A stretch of 64,000 bases of DNA from assembly GCA_020403245.1 (NCBI GenBank), contig JADBYA010000030.1, positions 178,187 to 242,186 of the forward strand. Reading direction: 5' to 3'. Each line of letters begins with the position of its first letter. Position 1 is the first letter of the stretch. Under the pieces are notes generated by a model that searched no databases, had not been told where the DNA came from, and saw only the letters and a program-made list of their open reading frames with translations. Below, piece after piece: positions 56,281 through 64,000 of the stretch. The DNA is from Flavobacterium sp. (GTDB lineage Bacteria > Bacteroidota > Bacteroidia > Flavobacteriales > Flavobacteriaceae). A program made the position numbers and the translations under genes.

Positions 56281-58185
56281 TTAACTTAATTTATATACTG
56301 TAACTCCCAATGGTGGTAAGACCAATTCAGCAGAGTATTCTCTATAATTCCAAGCTGTTTTATCTATTTTAATTGGTTTAGTCATTACTACGCCACTCCC
56401 ACCATATTCAGGACTATCTGAATTGAAAATTTGAGTTAGCTTTCCTTTATTTGGTATACCAATTCTATAATTTTCTCTCACAACAGGGGTAAAATTGGCA
56501 ACGATAATCAAATCGTCTTTTGAGTATAACCCTTTTCGAATGTAACTCAAAACAGCATTGTCAGCATCGGAATAATTGATCCATTCAAAACCATCTACAT
56601 GAAATTGTTTTTCATACAACGCTGGGTTATTTTTATACAACGCATTTAAATCGGTGATGCATTTTTTAATGCCATCATGATAACCATATTGCAACAAATG
56701 CCAATCGAGACTGCCTTCAAAATTCCATTCGCTGCTTTGCCCAAACTCGGCACCCATAAATAATAAATTGGTTCCGGGATGCGTAAACATATAGCCATAT
56801 AACAAACGTAGGTTTGCAAATTTTTGCCATTCATCACCTGGCATTCTGCCAAGAATAGATTTTTTGCCATAAACTACTTCATCATGTGACAACGGTAACA
56901 TAAAGTTCTCTGTAAAAGCATACGTCATCGAAAAGGTCAAATCATTTTGATGAAAGCGACGGTAGATTGGTTCTTTTTTAAAATATTGAAGTGTATCGTG
57001 CATCCAGCCCATCATCCATTTCATTCCGAAACCCAAACCACCAATAAATGTTGGTCTCGACACCATTGGAAAACTAGTGCTTTCCTCTGCAATGGTTTGA
57101 GTATCGGGGAAGTTGCTATATACAGCTTCGTTGAAATCTTTTAGGAAACTGATGGTATCCAAGTTTTCTCGTCCTCCATAAATATTGGGTTCCCATTCGC
57201 CATCTTTTCTGGAATAATCGAGATAGAGCATGGAAGCCACTGCATCTACACGCAAACCATCCACGTGGTATTGGCTCAGCCAAAAAATAGCATTGCTAAT
57301 TAGGAACGAACGCACTTCATTTCTGCCATAATTAAAGACTAAACTCTTCCAATCGGGGTGGAAACCTTTTCTTCTATCGGGATGTTCATAAAGATTTGAA
57401 CCATCAAAAAAGCCCAATCCGTGTGCATCTTCTGGGAAATGAGACGGTACCCAATCAAAGATGACACCAATACCCGCTTTATGTAATTTATCGACCAAAA
57501 CCATGAAATCTTGTGGTTTTCCAAAACGAGAGGTAGGTGCAAAATAACCCACCAACTGATAGCCCCAAGAAGGATCATAAGGATATTCCATTATTGGCAT
57601 GAATTCGACGTGTGTAAAGCCCGTTTCTTTGACGTAGCTCACCAATTGGTCTGCCAGTTCCAGATAGGTCAAGAACTTCCCTTCCTTGTTTCTTCTCCAA
57701 GAGCCAAGATGAACTTCATACACCGAAAAAGGTTTGTCTAAACCATTATTCTCTTTGCGGGTGTCCATCCATTTTTTGTCTTTCCATTTATAATCCAAAT
57801 CCCAAATGATGGAAGCCGTCTGTGGCGGATGTTCGCAATACAGCGCAAATGGATCAGCTTTTTCGGTAATGATTCCGTTATTATTCGACTGTATTTTATA
57901 TTTATAAGTAGTGCCTTTATCCACACCAGGAATAAAACCTTCCCAAATGCCCGAACGGTCCCAACGAACATTCAATTGATGTTCCCCTTGAATCCAATAA
58001 TTGAAATCGCCCACAACGGAAACCGAACGTGCGGAAGGTGCCCAAACGGCAAAGTAAACACCTTTCACACCGTTGACTTCAATAGGATGTGCTCCCATTT
58101 TTTCGTATAATCTGAAATGCTTTCCTGCTTTGAATAAATCGATGTCGAAATCGCTGAAGAGGGAATGTACTTGTACTTGGTTCAT
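56281..58185 (-). CDS. glgB: 1,4-alpha-glucan branching enzyme
   Basis: 634 residues. N-terminal CBM48 domain (about 25-120), GH13 catalytic barrel and C-terminal all-beta domain. Nucleophile Asp314 in GLRVDAVASML, acid/base pair region Glu367/Glu368 in TIAEEST, and SHDEVVYGKKS with the stabilising Asp. Branches the linear glucan produced by GlgE. Separated from maltokinase by a 355-bp repeat-filled gap. Confidence 0.95.
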   Translation of the reverse strand: MNQVQVHSLFSDFDIDLFKAGKHFRLYEKMGAHPIEVNGVKGVYFAVWAPSARSVSVVGDFNYWIQGEHQLNVRWDRSGIWEGFIPGVDKGTTYKYKIQSNNNGIITEKADPFALYCEHPPQTASIIWDLDYKWKDKKWMDTRKENNGLDKPFSVYEVHLGSWRRNKEGKFLTYLELADQLVSYVKETGFTHVEFMPIMEYPYDPSWGYQLVGYFAPTSRFGKPQDFMVLVDKLHKAGIGVIFDWVPSHFPEDAHGLGFFDGSNLYEHPDRRKGFHPDWKSLVFNYGRNEVRSFLISNAIFWLSQYHVDGLRVDAVASMLYLDYSRKDGEWEPNIYGGRENLDTISFLKDFNEAVYSNFPDTQTIAEESTSFPMVSRPTFIGGLGFGMKWMMGWMHDTLQYFKKEPIYRRFHQNDLTFSMTYAFTENFMLPLSHDEVVYGKKSILGRMPGDEWQKFANLRLLYGYMFTHPGTNLLFMGAEFGQSSEWNFEGSLDWHLLQYGYHDGIKKCITDLNALYKNNPALYEKQFHVDGFEWINYSDADNAVLSYIRKGLYSKDDLIIVANFTPVVRENYRIGIPNKGKLTQIFNSDSPEYGGSGVVMTKPIKIDKTAWNYREYSAELVLPPLGVTVYKLS

Positions 58186-58199
58186 GGTTTTTGGTTTAT

Positions 58200-58245
58200 C
58201 CTCACCTCCAACCCCTCTCCAAAGGATAGTGGAGCTGAGAAGCGA
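58200..58245. repeat. C/T-rich dispersed repeat (ACCTCCAACCCCTCTCC type)
   Basis: CTCACCTCCAACCCCTCTCC followed by AAAGGATAGTGGAGC. The reverse complement resembles the stretch inserted in recG at 38111-38141. Confidence 0.5.
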
Positions 58246-58344
58246 GTGTTTATTACTATGTTTTTTTTTCTACCCTAACAAGGTTTTGAAATTAGTTATT
58301 TGTTTTATTTTAATTCATTTACCTAAATTGTATTCCCTCAACTT

Positions 58345-58390
58345 TAGTCTATACATAGCGAAGCCGAAGTACTCGGGATGACAGAATGTA
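58345..58390. repeat. Dispersed repeat of the CGAAGCCGAAG...GGGATGACA type
   Basis: CGAAGCCGAAGTACTCGGG followed by ATGACAGAA, GC-rich in an AT-rich gap. The parts resemble the insertion in the M1 gene (CGAGCGCAGTCGAGGGACA). Confidence 0.45.
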
Positions 58391-58429
58391 TAAATGACTA
58401 CTTTTTTCTATTCAATTCAAACTCTTTTT

Positions 58430-58486
58430 AGCCCCGATTGCAGCGGTCTCGTCTTTTAGGACGAGACGCGGAAAGCGGGAATAGGG
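58430..58486 (+). repeat. Dispersed element, copy III
   Basis: Begins AGCCCCGATTGCAGCGG, then a strong hairpin GTCTCGTC/GACGAGAC with loop TTTTAG (58446-58467), then GCGGAAAGCGGGAAT. It carries no CCTG...CAGG insertion. Confidence 0.75.
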
Positions 58487-58516
58487 TTTATTATAATAAC
58501 CGAGCCATCCGCTCCT

Positions 58517-58540
58517 GACTTCAACAAGCTCAGTCTGACA
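58517..58540. repeat. Dispersed repeat CTTCAACAAGCTCAGTCTGACA at the maltokinase stop
   Basis: GACTTCAACAAGCTCAGTC then TGACA, ending at the base before the stop codon of the maltokinase gene. Of the same general type as other GC-rich dispersed segments here. Confidence 0.45.
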
Positions 58541-60166
58541 TTAATACTTCATTATACTCTGAATCCCTCTAAGCGGTATCACCGCCCAGCGTGGTCGTGA
58601 GTTCAACTCATAACCCAGCTCATAAACCGCTTTTTCTACTAAGCAATATTTCAATAGAAACTCAATTTCTTGGTTATATCCAATATTTAAATTTCCTCCT
58701 TGGGCTTTCTCTACATACGTTTCTAAAAAAGCGCCTACAAAATAATTGAACAAAATTTCGGCTGCCTTAAACAAGTGCTCTTGGTCAAACGGATACTTGT
58801 CTTTGTTGTTGAAAATAGTAGCATAAATGGCGTAGTGAAAGGAACGAAATAGCCCCGCAACGTCTTTCAATGGCGGTTGCTTTACTTTTCTGTCGCGGAT
58901 GGTGCTTTCGGGCTCGCCTTCGAAATCTAAGATATAAAAATCATCGCCACTCACCAAGACTTGACCCAAATGATAATCGCCGTGAATGCGGATGCGCTCA
59001 CTTTTCATCTTGGTCCAGTCGAAATCGACAAAATGCTTACGGACTAGTTTCTTGTTTTCCATGAATTGATGGGCTAACTCGAGCGCCAAACCATCCAGTT
59101 TATGCAAACTATTTTCTATAATATTCAATCGGTTTTGAAACTGATACAACATTCGGTTTTTGAGCCAAACGGTATAATCGCCGTTATAAGTCGTAGGAGT
59201 GAATGCCGTGTCGTGTATGTCACCGCCAAGTGCAATATGCATTTCAGCAGTACGTTTGGCCAATGTTTGCAAACGCAGAAACAAACTCAACCCAACCCAA
59301 TCAATAATTTCGGGTGGAATTTCATTAATCTTTACTCGTTTAAACAAAGGAATATCGGGCAGAGTGTCAATCTTGATTTTCTTTTGCTTCAAATTGCCAA
59401 ATACACCATCTATTTCATGTAACATAAATTGCCAAGCATCACCTTGATTGGGCACCAATTCTTGCATCAATCCCAGTGTAATATTCCCTTCGGGCAGTGC
59501 CAAATTAATGCTTCCCATATACGCTGGCGAACTTTTGAAATGCATGGTTTCCGTCAAGAAACGACTGATTTCATAGTCAGGATTGGTACTCACATAAATG
59601 CGACGGAAAATTTTCAAAACAAAGGCATCATTATAAATAATGGAAGTATTGCTTTGCTCCAATCCCATGAAGCGTGAAGATTTGTACTCCATAACTTCAA
59701 ACTTGGTTCCTTTATGAAAAACCAATTTCAACTCCGGATTTTCTTTGGCTTGAACAATATTATCGAATAACAATTTTCTGAAATCTTCTTGGTGTAAAGC
59801 ATCGACCAAAAAACCTTTGGCATTGCCCATTTGTACTGGAGCAATAATAGTATTGGTATCTAACTCCTCTTCTGCCATAAAAGCCAATGGCATGAAATAA
59901 TGCTGATAAAATGCTTCTTTGAAATTCACTTCCAGCAATACACCATAATACGTGTTTTTCTTGGAAGTTATTTTAAAATGATCGACTACTTCTATATACT
60001 TTAGCGTACTGGCTTTACCACCATACCAACGTTTGTTGATGATATAGTTTTCTAAAATATCAGAAGAAAATATCTTGATAAACTCTTCACCTTCAAAAGC
60101 ATGTTTCCAATCGGTTTTAAAAACGAATGTGTTTTGAAATTCATCTTCGTTAATTTTATTTTCCAT
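58541..60166 (-). CDS. Maltokinase
   Basis: 541 residues, kinase of the aminoglycoside-phosphotransferase fold that makes maltose-1-phosphate from maltose and ATP. N-terminal cap domain (about 35-180, INKRWYGGKASTLK), catalytic HGDYHLGQ with Asp397, and DFEGEP with metal-binding Asp414. In many bacteria it is fused to TreS or next to treS; here it stands alone and its start overlaps the glgE stop by one base (TAATG). Confidence 0.9.
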   Translation of the reverse strand: MENKINEDEFQNTFVFKTDWKHAFEGEEFIKIFSSDILENYIINKRWYGGKASTLKYIEVVDHFKITSKKNTYYGVLLEVNFKEAFYQHYFMPLAFMAEEELDTNTIIAPVQMGNAKGFLVDALHQEDFRKLLFDNIVQAKENPELKLVFHKGTKFEVMEYKSSRFMGLEQSNTSIIYNDAFVLKIFRRIYVSTNPDYEISRFLTETMHFKSSPAYMGSINLALPEGNITLGLMQELVPNQGDAWQFMLHEIDGVFGNLKQKKIKIDTLPDIPLFKRVKINEIPPEIIDWVGLSLFLRLQTLAKRTAEMHIALGGDIHDTAFTPTTYNGDYTVWLKNRMLYQFQNRLNIIENSLHKLDGLALELAHQFMENKKLVRKHFVDFDWTKMKSERIRIHGDYHLGQVLVSGDDFYILDFEGEPESTIRDRKVKQPPLKDVAGLFRSFHYAIYATIFNNKDKYPFDQEHLFKAAEILFNYFVGAFLETYVEKAQGGNLNIGYNQEIEFLLKYCLVEKAVYELGYELNSRPRWAVIPLRGIQSIMKY

Positions 60167-62106
60167 TATTTTATAATTTTAAATAAATGAAATGGCAGGG
60201 AAGGATGTAGTTCTACAAAATTCCATTCTTTATCCCAAGTATAACTGTTTCCAGTAATCAATTCAATCACTTTAATGGGTTGACCAGGTTGAATTCCTAA
60301 AGCTTTCAAAGGTAATTGTACCCAAGCTTGTTTTGGATAATAAGGATCGATATTACAAATCATCAAGGTTTCGTCTAAACGTTCATCATCATATTTGTAA
60401 TAGGCAATAACTTGGTCGCTATCAGTCGCACAAAATTGTATGTTATTGGTTTGTTGCAACGATGGATGTTCATGACGAATTTTATTCAGTCGGGTAATTA
60501 CGGTAATCAATTTATTTTGTATCGACCAATCCCAATTGAAGAATTCATATTTTTCTGAATTATGATATTCTTCTTTTCCAGGCAGAGCTTCCGAAATCAT
60601 ATATTCATAAACGGGTCCATATATACCAATACTCGAACTCAAAGTTGCAGCTAAAAAGTACTTATGAAGGTAAACGCTTTCCATCCCGCTTTGCAAGGCA
60701 TAGGGCAAAATGTCTGGAGTATTTGGCCAAAAGTTAGGTCTATAAAAATCACGTTGATCTGATTTAGTCAACTCTTCAACATATTCTATCAACTCTGCTT
60801 TGGTATTCCGCCAAGTAAAATAGGTATAGGATTGAGAAAAACCTTGTTTAGCCAATTCATGCATGATTTTAGGTCGGGTAAAAGCTTCTGCCAAAAACAA
60901 CACATCGGGATGCTTTTTCTTTACTTCGGCAATTAGCCAACCCCAAAAATAAAAGGGTTTCGTATGAGGATTATCCACTCTAAATACTTTAACATCGCAT
61001 TCTTCGACCCAAAATAAAGCAACATCAAGTAATTCTTTCCAAAGGTTTTTCCAATCGTCACTTTCAAAATAAATCGGTTGAATATCTTGGTATTTTTTAG
61101 GTGGATTTTCGGCATATTGTACGGTTCCATCCGGTCGCCATTTAAACCATTGTGGAAAATCTTTTACATAAGGATGATCGGGTGCAGCTTGCAAAGCATA
61201 ATCCATCGCAACTTCTATCTTTAATTTTTTAGCAGCTTTAACCAGTGATTTGAAATCTTCAATACTTCCCAATTCAGGATGGGTAGACTTATGCCCACCG
61301 TGTTTTGAACCAATTCCCCATGGTGACCCCACATCGCCAGGTTGTGCATTGGTAGCATTATTTTTTCCTTTACGGTTTACTTCTCCTATTGGATGTATGG
61401 GTGGAAAATACAAAGTATCAAATCCCATGGCAGCTACTCTTGGCAGTAATTTTTCACAGTCTTTAAATGTGCCATGTTTCCCTTTTTCTTGCGAAGCCGA
61501 ACGTGGAAAAAACTCATACCAAGTACTGAATAATGCTTTTTTTCTATCAACATACACTTTCAATTCCGCCGAAGTATTGGCTAAAGTTCGAGTTGGATAG
61601 TGTTTAAAAATATGATGCAATTGTGGAGATAAAGCTATTTTTATAGCTTTGTCGTATAACTTTTCATCTTGAAAAGCTTTAATTGCAGCGGTTAAAAAAA
61701 CTTTTTCGTCCTTATCAACTTGCTTCAAAATCGCTTGACAGTATTCGGCACCTTCCAAAAGTTCTGATTTCACATATTGATTATCTTGTATTTTTCGTTC
61801 GGTTCCGTGTTGCCAATTCAAAGCATAATCCACCCAACCTTCAATGAAATAAGAATAATAACCTTGTTGCTCAACAGTAAATTCAGCAATCCATTCATCG
61901 TTGCCTAAAGATTGTAACCGCACTTCTTGCCATTTTTTTGCCGACTCATGTTTATATTTTACACAACACGCAATTACATCATGACCATCACCAAAAACAT
62001 TTGCAGTGACAACAACTGTTTGACCAACAATTCGCTTAATAAAAAAAGCACCACCATCTAATTGTGGTCTAACATTTTCAATAATTATTCGGGTTTGATT
62101 TTGCAT
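60166..62106 (-). CDS. glgE: Alpha-1,4-glucan:maltose-1-phosphate maltosyltransferase
   Basis: 646 residues, GH13_3 enzyme that transfers maltosyl units from maltose-1-phosphate onto alpha-glucan. N-terminal beta domain (about 1-105), then barrel with nucleophile Asp378 (FRVDNPHTKPF), acid/base Glu407 (LAEAFTRP) and the donor-site WLIAEVKKKHP. It is first in the minus-strand run glgE, maltokinase, glgB, GH31. Divergent from the alpha/beta hydrolase gene. Confidence 0.94.
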   Translation of the reverse strand: MQNQTRIIIENVRPQLDGGAFFIKRIVGQTVVVTANVFGDGHDVIACCVKYKHESAKKWQEVRLQSLGNDEWIAEFTVEQQGYYSYFIEGWVDYALNWQHGTERKIQDNQYVKSELLEGAEYCQAILKQVDKDEKVFLTAAIKAFQDEKLYDKAIKIALSPQLHHIFKHYPTRTLANTSAELKVYVDRKKALFSTWYEFFPRSASQEKGKHGTFKDCEKLLPRVAAMGFDTLYFPPIHPIGEVNRKGKNNATNAQPGDVGSPWGIGSKHGGHKSTHPELGSIEDFKSLVKAAKKLKIEVAMDYALQAAPDHPYVKDFPQWFKWRPDGTVQYAENPPKKYQDIQPIYFESDDWKNLWKELLDVALFWVEECDVKVFRVDNPHTKPFYFWGWLIAEVKKKHPDVLFLAEAFTRPKIMHELAKQGFSQSYTYFTWRNTKAELIEYVEELTKSDQRDFYRPNFWPNTPDILPYALQSGMESVYLHKYFLAATLSSSIGIYGPVYEYMISEALPGKEEYHNSEKYEFFNWDWSIQNKLITVITRLNKIRHEHPSLQQTNNIQFCATDSDQVIAYYKYDDERLDETLMICNIDPYYPKQAWVQLPLKALGIQPGQPIKVIELITGNSYTWDKEWNFVELHPSLPFHLFKIIK

Positions 62107-62126
62107 TTTGACTTATATTTATGATG

Positions 62127-62157
62127 TTGAAATTTAAAAAAAAATAATTTAACTTTC
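62127..62157 (+). promoter_or_regulatory. Possible promoter of the alpha/beta hydrolase gene
   Basis: TTG at 62127-62129 and TAACTTTC at 62150-62157, 20 bases apart; the final base of the -7 box departs from consensus. Confidence 0.4.
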
Positions 62158-62180
62158 TGCTAGAAATAAAAATTATTGAA

Positions 62181-63044
62181 ATGACAAAAAAATCTCAATT
62201 AAACACTCAATCATTGCAAATTCCGAAACTAATTCTCTTATCTGCTAAATTATTAGAGGCAATCTCTCCAAAATTAGCAACTATTTTCGCTGCCAAATTA
62301 TTCACGACCCCAATAAAACATAAAATTCCAAAGCGAGAAGTATCTATGGATGTCAAAAGCGATAAAGAAAAAATTTGGATACCAAGTATAAAAAAAGAAA
62401 TTCAAGTATATCATTATGGCAAAGCCGAAAAGAAAATACTATTAGTGCATGGCTGGTCTGGTCGTGGCACGCAATTAGTAAAAATAGCCGATGAATTATT
62501 GGAAATGGGTTTTAAAATAGTAAGTTTTGATGCACCAGCTCACGGCAAATCAAAAGGAAGCAGAAGTTTAATGCCTGAATTCATCGCTTCCATTCTTGAA
62601 CTTGAAAAACAATTTGGGTCTTTCGAATTTGCCATTGGCCATTCACTTGGTGGCATGTCAATTTTAAATGCAGTAAAACAAAAACTAAACGTTAAAAAAG
62701 CAGTCATTATAGGAAGTGGTGATAGTATTCAAGATATTATTGAAGACTTCATAAATAAACTCCAACTAAAACCTAAGATTGCTATTATGCTAAAAAACCA
62801 TTTTGAAAAAAAATATGGAGAATCTATGGAAAACTATTCTAGTCATATCGCTGCAAAAGAAGTAAAAATTCCAATACTAATCATACACGACAAAAACGAT
62901 GATGATGTTTCTGTTAAAGCTGCTTATAACATTCAAAAGCACTCACCAAATAGCGAACTACTAATCAGCGAAGGATTGGGACATCGAAAGATATTAGGCG
63001 AAACAAAGGTAATCGAAAAGATAAAAGAATTCATTTCAAGTTAA
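62181..63044 (+). CDS. Alpha/beta hydrolase
   Basis: 287 residues. Hydrophobic N-terminal helices (about 13-45) precede the hydrolase core. HGWSGRG (90-96) gives the oxyanion region, the nucleophile is Ser155 in GHSLGG (153-158), Asp about 240-242 in HDKNDDDV, and His268 in GLGHRK. Substrate unknown. The next gene starts nine bases after its stop, so they probably form an operon. Confidence 0.88.
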   Translation: MTKKSQLNTQSLQIPKLILLSAKLLEAISPKLATIFAAKLFTTPIKHKIPKREVSMDVKSDKEKIWIPSIKKEIQVYHYGKAEKKILLVHGWSGRGTQLVKIADELLEMGFKIVSFDAPAHGKSKGSRSLMPEFIASILELEKQFGSFEFAIGHSLGGMSILNAVKQKLNVKKAVIIGSGDSIQDIIEDFINKLQLKPKIAIMLKNHFEKKYGESMENYSSHIAAKEVKIPILIIHDKNDDDVSVKAAYNIQKHSPNSELLISEGLGHRKILGETKVIEKIKEFISS

Positions 63045-63052
63045 ATGCAAAC

Positions 63053-63691
63053 ATGATTTACAAAAAATTAGCACCCAATATTTATGACTGTTCTTCTTGT
63101 CCCACGCGCTGTGATGGAATTTCAAAGGGTATCTATGATTTCGAAAAAGATGTAAGTTTTTCAGAAACCATTGAAGACAAAATAATCCGTGAAATAAACT
63201 ATACACACCCAAATCTATTTGCCTTCAAAACCAAAAGAGAAGGTTATCCCGACATCGAAATCATATCAAAAATCAGTGTCGACAAACCTATTGCCTATAT
63301 CGAAATAAAAGTTCAATCCAGAACTTTTATGTCAATTGAAAAATTACTACCTAATAGTAATCTTAAACCCTCCGAAACTTTAGCACTAAATCTTAGCGAT
63401 TTAGAACGCTATTTTAAAGTTCATCAAAACGAAAAAACACCAACATTCATACTTTGGTGTTTAAAAAATAGAAAATGCATCAATATTGAAAACACCGATT
63501 TATACTTTCATCAAAATATCATAGAATTAGAAAAAATAAGACTAAATGACGTTACAAATTCTAGAAAATTTAAAAGAGCTACTGGCTTTGGAGATGTAGT
63601 TGACGGTTTTCACAAAGGTGTTTTAGTCAATTATCATTTTAGCATTAATGAATTAATAAAAGGGGTACCAATATTAAATTCCGACCACTAA
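63053..63691 (+). CDS. Hypothetical protein with N-terminal Cys cluster and PD-(D/E)XK-like core
   Basis: 212 residues, no signal peptide. C13-x2-C16-x3-C20 is near the N-terminus. Asp67 in YPDIEI and Glu84-x-Lys86 in YIEIKVQ have the spacing and strand context of a PD-(D/E)XK nuclease site, with Glu41/Asp42 as possible first-helix residues. Further Cys at 136 and 142. I do not recognise the family, and nuclease activity is only suggested by this motif. Confidence 0.6.
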   Translation: MIYKKLAPNIYDCSSCPTRCDGISKGIYDFEKDVSFSETIEDKIIREINYTHPNLFAFKTKREGYPDIEIISKISVDKPIAYIEIKVQSRTFMSIEKLLPNSNLKPSETLALNLSDLERYFKVHQNEKTPTFILWCLKNRKCINIENTDLYFHQNIIELEKIRLNDVTNSRKFKRATGFGDVVDGFHKGVLVNYHFSINELIKGVPILNSDH

Positions 63692-63718
63692 TTCAATAAA
63701 TCATAAACCTGTTGCTAT

Positions 63719-63748
63719 AAAAAAGCCCAACGCATAATGTTGAGCTTT
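63719..63748 (-). terminator. Terminator of the small terminal ORF (possibly bidirectional)
   Basis: AAAGCCCAAC (63722-63731) pairs with GTTGAGCTTT (63739-63748) with one mismatch; the minus strand ends in a run of six T. Confidence 0.8.
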
Positions 63749-63768
63749 AAGTTGATTACTCTCAGAAG

Positions 63769-63996
63769 TTACTCCTTCAAAAACTTCCCAGTAGCACTGC
63801 CTTTATCACTCGTTATTCTAACAAAATAACTGCTACTTTCTAATCCCGAAAATTCGATAATAAAAACCATTTTCTTGCCAAAACCACGCGATTTTCTCTC
63901 TCGATAACCATTGGCATAGGTGTCAGGATTTTCTTGTTGATGATGATAGCGTTCGCTTTTTTTATAAAAGCGTTCAAAGTCATTTGCATTAATAAA
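63769..63996 (-). CDS. Small ORF without a canonical start, possibly a conserved hypothetical protein
   Basis: Minus-strand frame, 75 codons before the stop at 63769, bounded upstream by a stop at 63997-63999. It contains NDFERFYKKSERYHHQQENP and RERKSRGFGKKMVFIIEFSG, then RITSDKGSATGKFLKE, a sequence that looks like a folded small protein. No ATG, GTG or TTG lies before residue 40; an ATT near 63993 or a 5' change could explain it. A minus-strand terminator directly downstream supports a real or recently real gene. Confidence 0.45.
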   Translation of the reverse strand, partial: FINANDFERFYKKSERYHHQQENPDTYANGYRERKSRGFGKKMVFIIEFSGLESSSYFVRITSDKGSATGKFLKE

Positions 63997-64000
63997 TTAG

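Larger units (their letters stand above)
58186..58540. other. 355-bp repeat-filled gap between maltokinase and glgB
   Basis: Holds four repeat-type segments: 58200-58245, 58345-58390, 58430-58486 and 58517-58540, the last abutting the maltokinase stop. No gene or promoter of the TAnnTTTG type was recognised for glgB here. Confidence 0.7.

Noticed and set aside
1..64000. tRNA, rRNA, insertion sequence or prophage genes
   Set aside because: No tRNA-like cloverleaf, rRNA segment, transposase, integrase or phage structural gene was recognised in either strand.

Overview
The window is AT-rich chromosomal DNA from a member of the Flavobacteriaceae, most likely Flavobacterium or a close relative. 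Evidence: -7 boxes of the Bacteroidota type (TAnnTTTG, several with TTG 18-20 bases upstream), type IX secretion genes (porQ and a protein with a C-terminal sorting domain), DUF5723- and DUF6252-like envelope proteins, and close similarity of the housekeeping proteins to flavobacterial families. No rRNA, tRNA, CRISPR array, transposase or prophage was seen.

Layout. 1-2.4 kb: edge-truncated MFS transporter (Fsr-like), divergent from a MeaB/ArgK GTPase. 2.5-4.1 kb: three-gene HipB-HipS-HipT toxin-antitoxin locus with an operator-like promoter. 4.4-10.7 kb: small secreted protein, then a complete tripartite RND efflux operon. 11-14 kb: small acidic protein, SPFH protein, MATE pump (all minus), then a T9SS cargo protein. 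14.8-22.2 kb: PPK2, propeller-like protein, Ser/Asn-rich secreted protein, ABC-F, DUF2007, half-length DEAD helicase, NtrC-type regulator lacking its DNA-binding domain. 22.5-31.9 kb (plus): panB, RluA-type synthase, outer-membrane protein, aldehyde dehydrogenase, 1316-aa hybrid sensor kinase, YpfJ-like metallopeptidase. 32-36.7 kb (minus): ComM/YifB, patatin, M1 aminopeptidase. 36.8-42.4 kb (plus): recG, pheT, membrane protein. 42.4-53.6 kb (minus): rpsA, nupG-like, cmk, porQ, lon, DUF6252 lipoprotein, UMF1-type MFS, M48 protease. 53.7-62.1 kb (minus): glycogen/maltose-1-phosphate cluster (GH31, glgB, maltokinase, glgE). 62.2-64 kb: alpha/beta hydrolase, possible PD-(D/E)XK protein, small terminal ORF.

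How genes work together: the RND adaptor, pump and outer-membrane channel form one export machine. Maltokinase makes maltose-1-phosphate, GlgE polymerises it and GlgB branches the product; the usual partner TreS is not in the window. PorQ serves the secretion system that would export the sorting-domain protein.

The most unusual content is a dense set of short repeats. There is a dispersed element (three copies) whose conserved ends flank a different hairpin each time and which has itself received small CCTG...CAGG palindromes. A second palindrome family occurs twice. Many short tandem-word spacers lie next to genes. Two conserved proteins, RecG and the M1 aminopeptidase, appear to carry in-frame insertions made of such repeat sequence, analogous to the palindromic coding insertions described in Rickettsia. 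These are the parts I would follow up first.
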